Source: Epiperipatus broadwayi
Taxonomy: Eukaryota; Onychophora; Udeonychophora; Euonychophora; Peripatidae
Reading direction: 5' to 3'
NCBI GenBank assembly: GCA_028023455.1
Contig: JAQFVV010006722.1
Location: 124,001-188,000, forward strand
DNA: 64,000 bases
In this document: positions 19,630 to 30,872 of the stretch, piece after piece
How positions within the stretch are numbered: position 1 is the first letter of the stretch
Layout: each line of letters begins with the position of its first letter
Made by a program: the position numbers and the translations under genes
Notes under the pieces: generated by a model
What the model saw: only the letters and a program-made list of their open reading frames with translations
What the model was told of the DNA's origin: nothing
Databases searched by the model: none

Positions 19630-22340
19630 TTAACTTAAAATAATTGACATTTTTAAAACATCAATCAATTTAAGATGCCATGCTTAGTCCCATATGACTA
19701 TGAGGTCTTCTCATATCAGAAATACCAAAGAACATTTGTCATATTTTACTAAAATATTTATGTCAGTGTATATAGTTTGCATCAACTTGCAAGCATTAGT
19801 CTTTTATAGGCAACTAATTACCAATCATTCATTATCAGTTCAGAGACTCACCTTGATTCTTCATCAAGTTATTCCATACACATGATTACAAACACTGGGA
19901 AAACTGTAAGATCATTTTGCTTTGAGTTGTTATATCACCTTAGATGTGCCCAGATAATTTATCCTTTTAACTGTTGTCCATTTATCTAAAGCATATAATA
20001 TCAAATTTTGGCCCAATTTATAAATCTTTAAAAACTCAATACCATTTTGTGATAAAAATAATTGAATAATAGAGAGTTCTATACTTTATAAATATACTAT
20101 CCAAAAGAAATTAAAGATACGTATTAAACATTTCATAACAAAGCCTTAATTACTTATCACCATCTGCCATAACTGATCAGAGATTTTATATCTATGTTGA
20201 ATAAATTGAAACATTTAACAATGATAGTGCTAAATAAGTTAAAAATACTGTTTCACTATTCAGCAGCAGACACTCACAAATCAGTATCTATAAGGTATAA
20301 ATATATATCATGGGTGACAGCAGATTTTTATCTAAGAATGTCTTTGTAATATTAAATATTAGTCTATTCTATTTATTCTACTCTGAACATAAGGAATCAC
20401 TAGCAATAGTTAATAATGCTATCTTCAAATCCCCAGACTAGTTGCAATTAATATTTAGAGTCATAAAACAGAATATGGTGATATGTATAAAAGGCAATAG
20501 CAGGGATGTAATGAAATTAATGCATAAAAAATATACATTGTATCATGCAGTGTGGTTGGAGTTTACATTTCTTCAAGCACATTTATTTTTATATGTGTTA
20601 ATCTATTAATTACATACTTTGATAAAAAGTTTATTAATCAAGGCATAATTAATAAAATGAATTTACAGATGAGAACATTAAAAAGATGGTTGATTTATCA
20701 ATATTAATATAATATAAATGATTGTTTTATTTTCATATATTCTAAACAGCTGATTAGAGAAATTTTCATAAAAAAAATACATATTGCAAAGCAATGTGTT
20801 CTTTTTTTTTTATGTAATTTGGCAAATAAATATATCCAATATTGTGGTTGGAGCTCAGATATCTTCAAATTTGTTTATATAATAAATTAATATTAAGACA
20901 CCTATAAATATTTATAATAAATACTTACCATTCTCCATAATAGATACACTTACCAACTAATTTTGAATATTACCAATAGATGCTTTTTATATTTCAGTTA
21001 CATAAGAATCTGCAGCATTCATTTTATACAATAACAGATCAGTAGTTGCTAGGAACTATCTTCATTTGATACATTTACTAAATTATGGTTGGCGTCTTAT
21101 ACATTGCAGTTTACATTAAATTTAAGTAGATATATTATTAAGCACATTAGATAAAAATAGAGATAATTATAAAACCTATTTTGATCCCCTATTTTAATGG
21201 CCTTGCCACAACTTCTGGTATAATCCTGGATCAATTTTCACCTGAATAAAGTAAGAAAAAATCTTATCATTGAATAAAACCATCATGCTCAACTATGGCT
21301 TAGTGCTCAAATACCAGATGGTTTGTGGAATAAGTTTAAAATACTAAAGTAACTTTTTATCTACTTACACTGATACTCATTGTATTAAGTATGTTGCACA
21401 TTTAATTTAACATCTATGGAAATTTTCAATACATCTAAGATTAGAAATCTGCCCTGAATTTATAATCTCAATTTAAGACTGTGGTTATTTGTTAACATAT
21501 TTAAACTTAAATTAAATATTTTATAAAGCTCTGGCTATTATTCTGACATGGCAAACAAGTGTTTATATATCCGATATACTTCAAAAGACTAGATTGTAGT
21601 TTAACATATGCAATACAAAAAATTAATCTATTTTAACAATAGGTAGTGATTAAATATATTACATTTTTAAATTTGCATTAAAAAATTCTAAAATATAGTT
21701 TTCATTTATAAATATAAAACAAGTGTGCAATGCTAAACCATAAGTAATTTATAAATTAACTAGGCAAATAAAGTTTAAACTGCCCAGTAATATCCACTAA
21801 TCTTCTTTATCATTATACTAAAAAAAACCAACCAATTAACTTTCTCAAGACAATTGTTTTAATCTGCTGCTGGGTCATTAATGAAAAAACTTAATAAATA
21901 TTTTCAGATCAATAAATACTATGAAAATGTTATGCACTTGGAATAAAATTCACTTTTAATTTATATTAATATTTAGATTATATTTTCAAATTCTAATACT
22001 GCAATGATAAGAAATACGCTATGAAGTGGGTTTAAATTCAGGTCAGATATACTTAAAAATATTTTTAGGCTTATATTTTTTATTTACAAATAACTAGTTT
22101 ATAATCAACTTAATATTTTATATTAAACAATAAATAGATTTCTAACTATTTTTAAAGGATTTTACAAGCTGGAAAATTACTCAAACTCCCATAATCCAGC
22201 ACTACTTATTAAACATGGTTATTGCTATCTTTTCTTTTTTTCAGTGGTTCTTTGTGAATACCTGTTGAAATGATTTTTGCCCTTCAATGGACTAATTTGA
22301 AGATTCTATTACCTTTTGCTTGTAAACTTTCTTTAAAAAG
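19630..22340. other. AT-rich region without recognised gene or repeat family
   Basis: Only short frames (63 codons at 19694-19885, no motif). No tandem structure or terminal repeats were noticed. Confidence 0.4.
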
Positions 22341-22794
22341 ATTTAATAACTGAAACACAGGCTTGTTATATACCTGTGGCTATATAATTTAAAAAGATTT
22401 GTAATTTCAAAATCTACATATTTTATTTATTTGCATGCTTAAACAAAGGAAGTAAATCATCTTCCCCCAGGCTATGACTGAAAAGCACTCTAAATGCTGA
22501 ACAAAGAATTAAAAATAGAATGAAACCACCTAGTCTTTGTTGTACTGATATTTATAGGCATACCTTTGACAACATTGCTGGGAATTCAGAGTGAAATTAA
22601 TTTATCAACCAGATAAAATATGTCACTTAAAAGTTGTTACATAAGGCTCCAGATAGCATCTCACTTTTAACACTTTGATTGTAATAATTAAACAAGATTT
22701 AATATGTAAACTTTAAAGTAAACATAGTTCAATTTATATAAGATTTGAAATGCAGGCATTCTTCATATGTCTGGTTTAATTGTAAATATAGAAG

Positions 22795-23068
22795 ATTTGA
22801 ACACAGACTTTCAAGCCCATATTGACCTCATTTTACTCTGACACCTCATGTATAGGACGTTATCCATTTAAATAGGATGTATTTAAATGGATACGGTTCT
22901 ATATATGAGGGGTCAAGAGTGACTTGAGCAATAACATTGGCTTCAGCATGGGATTTGGGCCTTCCATCATCAGATTTTCAATGGTATGGATGGCTGAGGA
23001 GTAGGAGTAGATTGAAGCCTGTCTATTAAAGTATGAAGATTTGCTATTTTAATATAAACTGAGCGCTG

Positions 23069-23070
<2 letters not shown>
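22795..23070. repeat. Foldback copy of dispersed repeat R
   Basis: The left part (from about 22795, containing ACAGACTTTCA) matches the plus strand of the repeat at 42696. The right part (about 22945-23040, with CATCATCAGATTTTC and TTGAAGCCTG) matches the same repeat in reverse complement (about 42860-42975). At the centre is a hairpin of two arms of about 42 bp (22848-22912) around ATTTAAAT. The copy is thus an inverted duplication of repeat R, ending at a long (TA)n tract. Confidence 0.6.

Positions 23071-23143
<73 letters not shown>
23071..23143. repeat. (TA)n microsatellite, pure, 73 bp
   Basis: An uninterrupted TA tract, the longest pure one in the window. It separates the foldback repeat R from an RTE leader. 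Confidence 0.95.
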
Positions 23144-23145
<2 letters not shown>

Positions 23146-23149
23146 GAGG

Positions 23150-23670
23150 GCTGCAGAAAGGAATTTGCTATTAAGTAAAAGGAGACCCTTTGATTCCTCT
23201 TGGAGGCCTTAAAAGAACTGAGCAGGGTAAATTTCTAATGTCCACTCCACGTTCTTGTTGTTGTAGCTGTTATTACTATGTGATTATTTATATAGTATAA
23301 GAACATGGATGGGCTGCTCACCAACACACATTAGCCATCATGGTGTGTTTATTGGTTTTTTACCTCTGAGTTTAAGATCAAGAAACACCATGGTCTTTCT
23401 TCTTAGTTGTCTGATAAGGCAGAATGAAGGTTTGTGTAAATGATAAATATTTTTTCCAATACATATATACAATTAGACAGACAAAAATAAATCATGGCCC
23501 TTAATTCCAGGAGGCTGTAAAGTCACCAACCAAGGCAGTGGTTGGTGTCTGAGAGTGGAGAGTGCTAAGAATCCCCTGGTTCTTGTTTGCAAAAAAACTA
23601 AGAACTTTAAGAATTGTTGACAAATTTTGACAAGGTGAATTTTTAGAGCTAACATTACATCCTAATAGAA
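23150..23670 (+). mobile_element. RTE LINE 5' leader only (fragment)
   Basis: Matches the leader of RTE copies 1 and 2. Shared words in order are CCTTTGATTCCT, TTCTTGTTGTTG, ATGGGCTGCTCACCAACAC, GTTTATTGG, ATCATGGCCCTTA, CCAGGAGGCTGTAAAG and GAGAGTGCTAAGAATC. It stops at or just before where the endonuclease frame would begin. LINEs usually lose their 5' ends, so a copy with only the 5' leader is odd and suggests deletion or a separate non-autonomous derivative. Confidence 0.65.
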
Positions 23671-25177
23671 GATAGTCCTGATTTTAGAAAAACTATAAAG
23701 ATGAGGGTTGTTGCTAAAATATTATGTTAATTTATTTTTTCTGAATCAGTGGAATGTCTATCATGCTTTCTGAGACATGCCTATAACATTATAACTATAT
23801 GTGATACAATAATTTTTGCCACTTTATTGAATTGGTCTGTAGTAGTATTCATGACAATTAGTTGCATTTAGTCTATCAGTAAAGAGAATGATTATAATAT
23901 ATTTAATTTTAAAAATTTAACAGCTTGAACATTTTTAGTTTTTAGCATAGCACAGTGCTTTATCAGCAATTATAAACACTTTGTGTAATTGATAAAGAAT
24001 ATGAAAAGTGAATAAATTGATACATTGACAAGCTTTGTTGAGTAAAGCTTATTCACAAATGTACCTTATACTAATGCATTGTCTATTGTAAGAAAAAATT
24101 AGATAATAATAGCAGCACATAAGACAGGAAGTCTTCCCTTTGATGGCATAATTGGACTTTTAACATTCTGCATGACAAAAATTTACTATCAGTACCATAC
24201 AGATTTCTTCCCAACAAAATTTGTAGATGGCAATCAATTCAGAATTTCCATCCATAATTAATCACATATACATAAAAAAACCTGACACCACAACTATAAA
24301 TATTACTCCATGTCAACCTAAAGTCTTGTTTTGCTATGATGACAATATATTTATTGTAAGGCCATATAGTGAAGCACTAGTACAAACATTCTGGACACAT
24401 AAATATATTCATTTCAGTTAACTTTACAAAAAAAATCAGAATATATTTTTAGATGTTCTTATGACAAGACTCCTTCATGAATAAATCAAGACTACAGTTT
24501 ATAAAAAAACTGCACACACAGGAAAATAGAAAAAAACACAACAGATTGATTTATACAATCACTGTGGAAAGAGCAAACAAGATTTGTTCTGAAATCAGTA
24601 ATTTGGAACTCACAAAAAATAATTACTCATCAACTAACCTTAAAAAAATCCTTAAGTAGCACCAAAAAAGTTTAAAAAGAAAAATTATTCATAGGTAGTA
24701 TAGTGGATATCTTTAATATCAAACTAAAGAAAATCTGCAATCAATATCAACATAACATCAGAACTGTTTTCCAAAATCACAACAAATTATAAGGAATCCT
24801 ATTATTCACAAAATCTAAACTGATGCTGAAAAACTATGCAAATGTGGATGAATTTATATTGGTAAAACTAGTCATATCACTGGAAAGAGATTAAAAGAGT
24901 ATACACTGATTATTAGAAAAGAAAAAACAGATGTATATAAAATAGAATATATATGTACCAATGGTTGCTTAGGAAAAGAGAAAAATATTGGACAGAGAAG
25001 AAAAAGAATAAATTTTTTAAAACCTGTTCATCTATCAATGGCAAATAAACCCATAAGTCAACCCAGTATAGTAATTTACAATATTTAGAAACAACTCATT
25101 AACCTGCCCTTAAGAAAAAAGTGAAGATATCATGAGGACTCTTATAGATATGGAATTTTTACTAATTATTGCCTTGA

Positions 25178-25262
25178 ACAGAATAGATTAATAGGTTAGA
25201 ACATCACCTTAGACTTAATATTTATGAATTTAAAAGATTTATGGCTTGAGTTTTATGCTAGT
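25178..25262 (+). other. tRNA-like segment in PLE-C1 3' region (decayed)
   Basis: Aligned with the better copy at 50938-51027, this has ATAGGTTAGAACATCACCTTA at the D-arm position and GGCTTGAGTTTTATGCTAGT at the T-arm position. The A and B boxes are eroded. It occupies the same place as in C2 and C3, between the GIY-YIG end and the hammerhead-like motif. Confidence 0.45.
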
Positions 25263-25288
25263 ACTGTTACTGTTCAGGTCATCAGCAT

Positions 25289-25320
25289 CTGAAAAAGAGA
25301 GGAGAATAATATCACTTAAA
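25289..25320 (+). ncRNA. decayed hammerhead-like segment, PLE-C1
   Basis: CTGAAAA, then AGAGAGGAGAATAATATCACT, then TAAA, aligned with CTGAAGA...GAAAC in C3. The essential G of CUGANGA is lost, so this copy should be inactive. Confidence 0.35.
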
Positions 25321-25889
25321 TTGTATTAGATACTAAAGTATGTGCTTAAAGAGTTTAAATATAGCTTACAGTTTTTCTTAAAAAAAAAAAATTATCAATT
25401 AATATTAAATAATGGAATTAGTTCAATGTATATTTATAACTAACATATCATCGTCACAAACTTTCAGTATTCAATATGAATTCACTACTGTGTTAAATTT
25501 CAGATACTATAAATAATTATATCTAAAATTAGCCAAATTAAAAAATCAGCTATCTTTTTTATGTAAATCTGAAGAGGTTACCCCCAAAGATTTGCAACTA
25601 AAATCTCATTCTTTCAGAGAAAATTATACAGAGAGTAGTTGAGATTTTAATAAGAGAAAGCATAAATATTTTAAAAAAAATTCCAAATATTTAACCTTGT
25701 GTTTCATGACTTTTTCAAGCAGAAAAAATTCTTACTCTAAATTGCATGTACAAAAATATTAAAAAGCATCACAAGAAGATATACTACATGGGTATATCAA
25801 TTGTCATACTGTACCAAAAAACTTACTAACTTCAACAGCTAAAAGTCTTAACCCTGAATATCTTTGTCAGAATTAAATTTTGCTATCAC

Positions 25890-26138
25890 ATGACTGAAGC
25901 TGAGAAAGCTGTCAAAAATAAACTAGACATATTCATAATCACTCTTCTAACTGGAAAAAGCAATGCTGCAGGTATAGTAAATACTGATGATTATTACTAT
26001 CAAATAATAGATCTTCTCACAGCAGAAAATACAAAAAAGTGGCAAAAATTCTACACCATGTACAAAAACAAACTTACAAGCATTACTCAGACAGCATTAC
26101 AAGTATTTTACAGATTCAAAAAAAAAGGCATATATTAG
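25890..26138 (+). pseudogene. PLE-C2 RT finger-domain remnant
   Basis: The 82-residue frame MTEAEKAVKNKLD... resembles the PLE region LTEAEK.AL..L..D, followed by the block that usually reads PADKGNATVVM (here LLTGKSNAAGIVNTDDYYYQ). It then has IIDLLT and the K-rich stretch before the template-binding motif. The conserved residues tie it to RT motif 1 of family C. The frame ends in a stop ahead of the palm, and the continuation lies in other frames. Confidence 0.65.
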
Positions 26139-27577
26139 CAAAATGTCAAATTTTTAAGGTCTGTAAAATCCATAATGTTTATATTCCATTAAGCCTATTA
26201 TTAATTCTAAAATTTTACTTTGTCAAAATTTGGTAAGATTTCTTCTTAAGATTCTTAATCCTTTGGCACACAGAATCCAGTCTGCCAGAGATTCTAAGCA
26301 CTTTGTGGAATTGATTAAAAATATAAAACTATTACATTGCTAAGCTTTGATGTGGAAACTTTTCTCAAATCTAATCTGTGATGCAGCATTATTTATTGTA
26401 AGGAAAATATTAAATCACAATAATAGCTTACAAATCAGATTTAATCATGATAACAGCTTACAAACCAGAACAACTTTTCCTATTGTTAGCATAATGAAAC
26501 CTTTAATATTTTTCAAAACAATAATGCATTTTCAATAGAACACAGTATTTTCTCAACAAAATCATGGGATAGCTATGACTTCATTAATGTCACCCCTGCT
26601 TAGCAATCATTACATGTAAAACATGACACCATAGCTATGAATAAATAATGTTTCATATCCACTTAAATTCTGACTTCATAAAGTCCCATTTATTATATGG
26701 CAACATTGTGAAAGCTCTATTAGAAGCATTCCAGATACACACAAATAACACAACCATTTACATTCACAAGAGAATCAGAACAAGAATAAAAAATAGCATT
26801 CTTAGATATTCTTTTGACAAGATTCCTTCATAGCAAAATGAAAACTACAATTTACAGAAAATACACACACACAGGGAAATACTTAGGCATATACACGCAA
26901 ACATGACAGAATCATAAAGCATGGTTTATAATATCCCTACATAAGAGAGCAAATGAAGTTTGCTCAGAAACCAGTGATTTGTAAAAAAGAAAAGATCTAC
27001 TTAAAACAACTCTCATGAAAAATGATTACTCATTATTAAAAAAAAAAACAAATAAAAACAAAAAGCAACAGCAAATGACAATCATGGGTAATGTAATATA
27101 TTTATACATATCAAGAATATCAGACAAATTGAAGAAAATCTACTATAAAATCTATATAGAATAATTTTCATTAGCTATAGCATTCTAAAAGAAATCCTAA
27201 CTTCTACAAAATCTATACTTGAAATTCTGGAAAATAAAAACTGTCTTTCCAAAAAAACATGTGAATATGAAAACATTTATATTGGTGAAACCAGTTGCCT
27301 CTTTAAAAAGTGATCAAAAATGCACAAACTGATGATTATAAATGAAATGACAGATGTATTTAAAGTATCATATTATGTGTAACAGTGCAGACAAAATTAT
27401 TGGGCAGAAAAGAAAACAAAGCAGAAAAACTGCTGACCTGATAGTGGCAAATGATCCCCTGAGTAAATTCATTGTGATAATTTATAATATCTTAAAACTA
27501 CTCATTAACCTTACTCTTTAAAAAAAAGTAGACAGAAAGACCCTCATATATAAATATATAAAATTTCTACAGATTGT

Positions 27578-27655
27578 TGCCTTTGATTGATAGTTAGAAC
27601 ATCACCTCATCAATATTCACAAATTTAAAGATTCCTGGTTTCATTTGCATCTTAA
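27578..27655 (+). other. tRNA-like segment in PLE-C2 3' region (decayed)
   Basis: It follows the shared lead-in GATTGTTGCCTTTG. Has ATAGTTAGAACATCACCTCA (D-arm side) and CCTGGTTTCATTTGC (B-box side). Less preserved than C3 but collinear with it base by base over most of its length. Confidence 0.45.
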
Positions 27656-27682
27656 TACAGTTACTGGTCAGGAAAAAACACC

Positions 27683-27711
27683 CTGAAGAAGAGAGAGTGA
27701 TATTTTTCAAA
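27683..27711 (+). ncRNA. hammerhead-like segment, PLE-C2
   Basis: CTGAAGA is intact, followed by AGAGA/TTTTT as a possible weak stem II. The GAAA box reads CAAAA, so the core is broken at the G. It sits about 30 bp after the tRNA-like segment, as in C1 and C3. Confidence 0.4.
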
Positions 27712-28663
27712 ATGTTATGCTATAGTAAATATGGTGCTACTACTAACAGTTGAATGTATTTGAAAAGTTTTAATAAAGTGTGAATTTTGCTAAAAGCAAA
27801 TATCAGTTAATATTAGATAATGGAAATAGTTCAATATGTAATTACAACTAGAACGCCCTTATTTTTCATTGAAAAATTAAAAAAATCTGCATTAAAAATT
27901 TACCGCATTCAAAAACCAATAATTTCCCCAGAAGTTACAAAGTTGGGAAAAGTAATCTATTTAAGCACTTCCAAAACAGTTTACATCTTTCAACAGAACA
28001 TGTACTGTTTAATTTAGCATTAAGCTAAAAGTATTATCATGATCGATTTTCAAGTGTATAAAGTATATAAAACCATCAGTTTGTTAACTGAATAGAACTG
28101 TTAACTTTTTAATCTGTTATTAAAATGCTTGAACACTCCAAACCATTAACCATGTGATAATTTTATCGTACAAGCTCCAGGAAAAATTTTTGCTCCCTCA
28201 ATTCATAAAATATAAAAGAATCCATCTTTTAGAAATCTAATAATGACAAAAATCACTTGACTTTGAAAACCCTTTCATCTGATCAATGGGAATCCTACTA
28301 TAAAATTGTGTGAAAAGCTAAATTCAGAAGCTTTTCAATTCTGATGATGGTTAAAACTTACTGAGAGTAGCCAAAATAAAGCATTTCTGAAATTACCAGA
28401 GTCATTTTACTTAAAATCATTGATGATTACCTTTTTCTTAATCTGCAAATCTAATTAATTATATACATTCTAAGACCAAAGTAAATACTTAAGTTACAAG
28501 ATCTTTTTATATAAACCATCATCTTAAAACTATTATTGCTAGAGATCAGTCAATTTTATATAATGATTGTCTATCTTATCATTGATTTACTTTAGTTATG
28601 ATACTATATTTTCACTTAATATATTTGAATATTACAGGACCATTGGTTAAGTAAATCAAAAAT

Positions 28664-29121
28664 CACATGATCACTATCTCATACTAGCACAATAATTGTT
28701 ATTAAACAATTCAAAACAAAACAACACTCTCCATATAGTAGTGCCATCTTGTGCTAACAAGAGCAATCAATGGATGCCAGAAGGCTTGTGCATAAAATCC
28801 CTATCTAGTGCCTACTCATCCAATATCCCCAGACTAGTTTCTGGCTTGTGGCCTTTATCAGTGAGGAGCCTTTTTGTAGTTAAATAGAGTTAAAAGGTGG
28901 GTGCTGGAGGGTTGCATTAGATCCTAAGATCTAGGTGCAGTGCTCTCAGATCCAAGGCTCCTCACTGATAAAGGCCACAAGCCAGAAACTAGTCTGGGGA
29001 TATTGGATGAGTAGGCACTAGATAGGGATTTTATGCACAAGCCTTCTGGCATCCATTGATTGCTCTTGTTAGCACAAGATGGCACTACTATATGGAGAGT
29101 ATTGTTTTGTTTTGAATTGTT
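28664..29121 (+). mobile_element. Family F retroposon, copy F2, forming a near-perfect hairpin
   Basis: Flanked by a perfect 12-bp duplication TAAATCAAAAAT (28652-28663 and 29122-29133). After about 38 bp of normal 5' end (CACATGATCACTATCTC...), the 3' half of the element appears in reverse (28702-28870). An 85-bp spacer follows, and then the same 169 bp forward (28956-29124, overlapping 3 bp of the duplication). The arms match at 168 of 169 positions by direct comparison. Other F copies are visibly more diverged from this one, so the inverted duplication is much younger than the family, or the arms are kept alike by conversion. A transcript would fold into a long hairpin. Confidence 0.8.
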
Positions 29122-29133
29122 TAAATCAAAAAT

Positions 29134-30872
29134 ATCTTACCAGAGCCAGAAAGACATATTGATAAAGTACTCGACATTGAACTTACTGAGACCAATGCTA
29201 CAAGATAAGTTACATTAGTGACATTAATAATAATCTTTCCGTTATATAATTTTATCATTTGTTTAAAAAACAGTATCAAAGTTTAAAAAAAAATTAGTGG
29301 GCGAAAATTAATTTTCTTCATAAAATTATTCTGATTTTTAATTGTGAGTCCTAATGATTAAAAAGACAGTGAAGTAATAATTTTAAAACAACCCTACAGT
29401 GCCATATTATTTTTAAAGAAATAAAATTAGAAAAATTATTTATAATATCTTCTGTACCGATATTAAAAACGACAGGTTAGAAAATAACACAGATTTCATA
29501 ATCGCTGCAGATGAATTATTGATTCTTGAAAGATAATTAATAATGAAAAGTCTTAAATTCATATCTTCTGGCTAAACTCAAATTGTTATTAACAGAATGT
29601 AACATAAAATACAATAAAAATGCTAATTTTATTCCACTGTCATATAAATTAATATTTTCTTTTTAAAATTGGTTAAAATGTTGAGAGTCAATGTCCATTC
29701 TCATGCACTATAAAAACAAAAAGTATTAACCCTTTTATATTTAATTGAGAAATTGCTTTAAAATTTACGATTAACTTATTTCTCTTGTGGTTTTAGTATT
29801 ATTATTTAATAATAGTGTTGTGCGAATAATTTAAAAGCAAATATATATTTGCATACTTATATCGTCACTTAATAATTTGCATTTATTTTATTACAAAACT
29901 CAAAATAATATGTCTTCGTCATTAGCTTTTTGCCACTAACGTTCCAAGAGATTTTTTCTTCTCTCATGTACAAAAACAAGAGATTTTTTCTTCTCTCATG
30001 TACAAAAACAATTTTGTCTAATTGGTCAAGAAGCCATATAATACAAAACGGTGGGATATAAATAACAATTCGGTTTAATGTATCTGACAATTTTTTTTTA
30101 GTCAAAACTTAATCTAGAAACATTTAGCTATTGCATTCACTATTCTATCACTACATTACATCAATAGGCCAAAGTATATGTGATTTAAATAATAAGCTTA
30201 GCCTTTTATTGATTGAACTCTCAGATAAAAAAAAATCATTCAATACATAGACAATATCAATAACATTCAACAATTTCAATCTATTGTCAAGGCAACATTC
30301 TTGTAATAAAAAGATGGAACACACCTTATTTATAGTCCAATACATTTATATAGACACGAAAGATTGCAAGTTCGCACAGAGACTGAAATTATTGATACAA
30401 AAAAGTTTAAAGAAACCTCTTTAAACAGATAAATATAAGTTGTTTTGAATGCAGACTAATAAATTGTCAATTATAACATTCAAACTGCAATTATAATTTT
30501 CAAATTGCATCCTAACAATGTATTATTTGAATAATAAGTATAAAAATGCCCAAGGCTAGATAGGTTTATATAAACTTTAAATTAAACATAGCTTGAAGTA
30601 TGTGTATAAGATTGTGCTTAAACTAAATTTTTATGTGGTATTAGCTAAAAAGCAACTGTAGCAATGATCTTTCTAGTATTAAAAAGAATTAATAATTCTA
30701 TTAGTAATAAATAATATGAAAGATATTAGTTCTCCAGATTTAATTGGGTCTAGTTTTCATGCAAAGATTTTGAAGTGTAATGAAATATTATTTTTTACTT
30801 ATTTATAAAATATTTTTGATTATTTGTACATGCAATTGCTTGATTTTTATAAAGAAAAACACAGATAAGCTT
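29134..30872. other. AT-rich region with a 32-bp direct duplication
   Basis: No gene is recognised. At 29946-30009 a 32-bp unit starting AAGAGATTTTTTCTTCTCTC occurs twice in perfect tandem. This creates the repeat seen in the 78-codon minus-strand frame at 29869-30105, which has no other recognisable feature. The duplication must be recent. Confidence 0.6.

Larger units (their letters stand above)
23930..25460 (+). mobile_element. PLE family C, copy C1 (5'-truncated, decayed)
   Basis: Begins inside the RT and runs through the thumb (DVLMTRLLHE, then relics of THTGK...KK and CSEISN), the GIY-YIG relic (CKCG..IYIGKT, KRLKEYTLIIRKEKTD at about 24835-24930) and a 3' region. The 3' region has a tRNA-like segment, a hammerhead-like segment and an AT-rich tail ending near GGAATTAGTTCAATG (25415). 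Stops and frameshifts are common. It lies head to tail with C2, 100 bp or so upstream, the usual PLE tandem layout with the truncated unit first. Confidence 0.7.
25560..27860 (+). mobile_element. PLE family C, copy C2 (near full length, decayed)
   Basis: Covers an N-terminal region (peptides EVTPKDLQLKSHSF at about 25572), an RT finger region open for 82 codons (25890-26138), the palm (about 26280-26400, with LSFDVETF), the thumb relic (26800-26960), the GIY-YIG relic (about 27255-27420, with YIGETS and KMHKLMI) and the 3' region to about 27860. The thumb and nuclease are shot through with stops. Similarity to C1 is moderate, so both are old. Confidence 0.7.
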
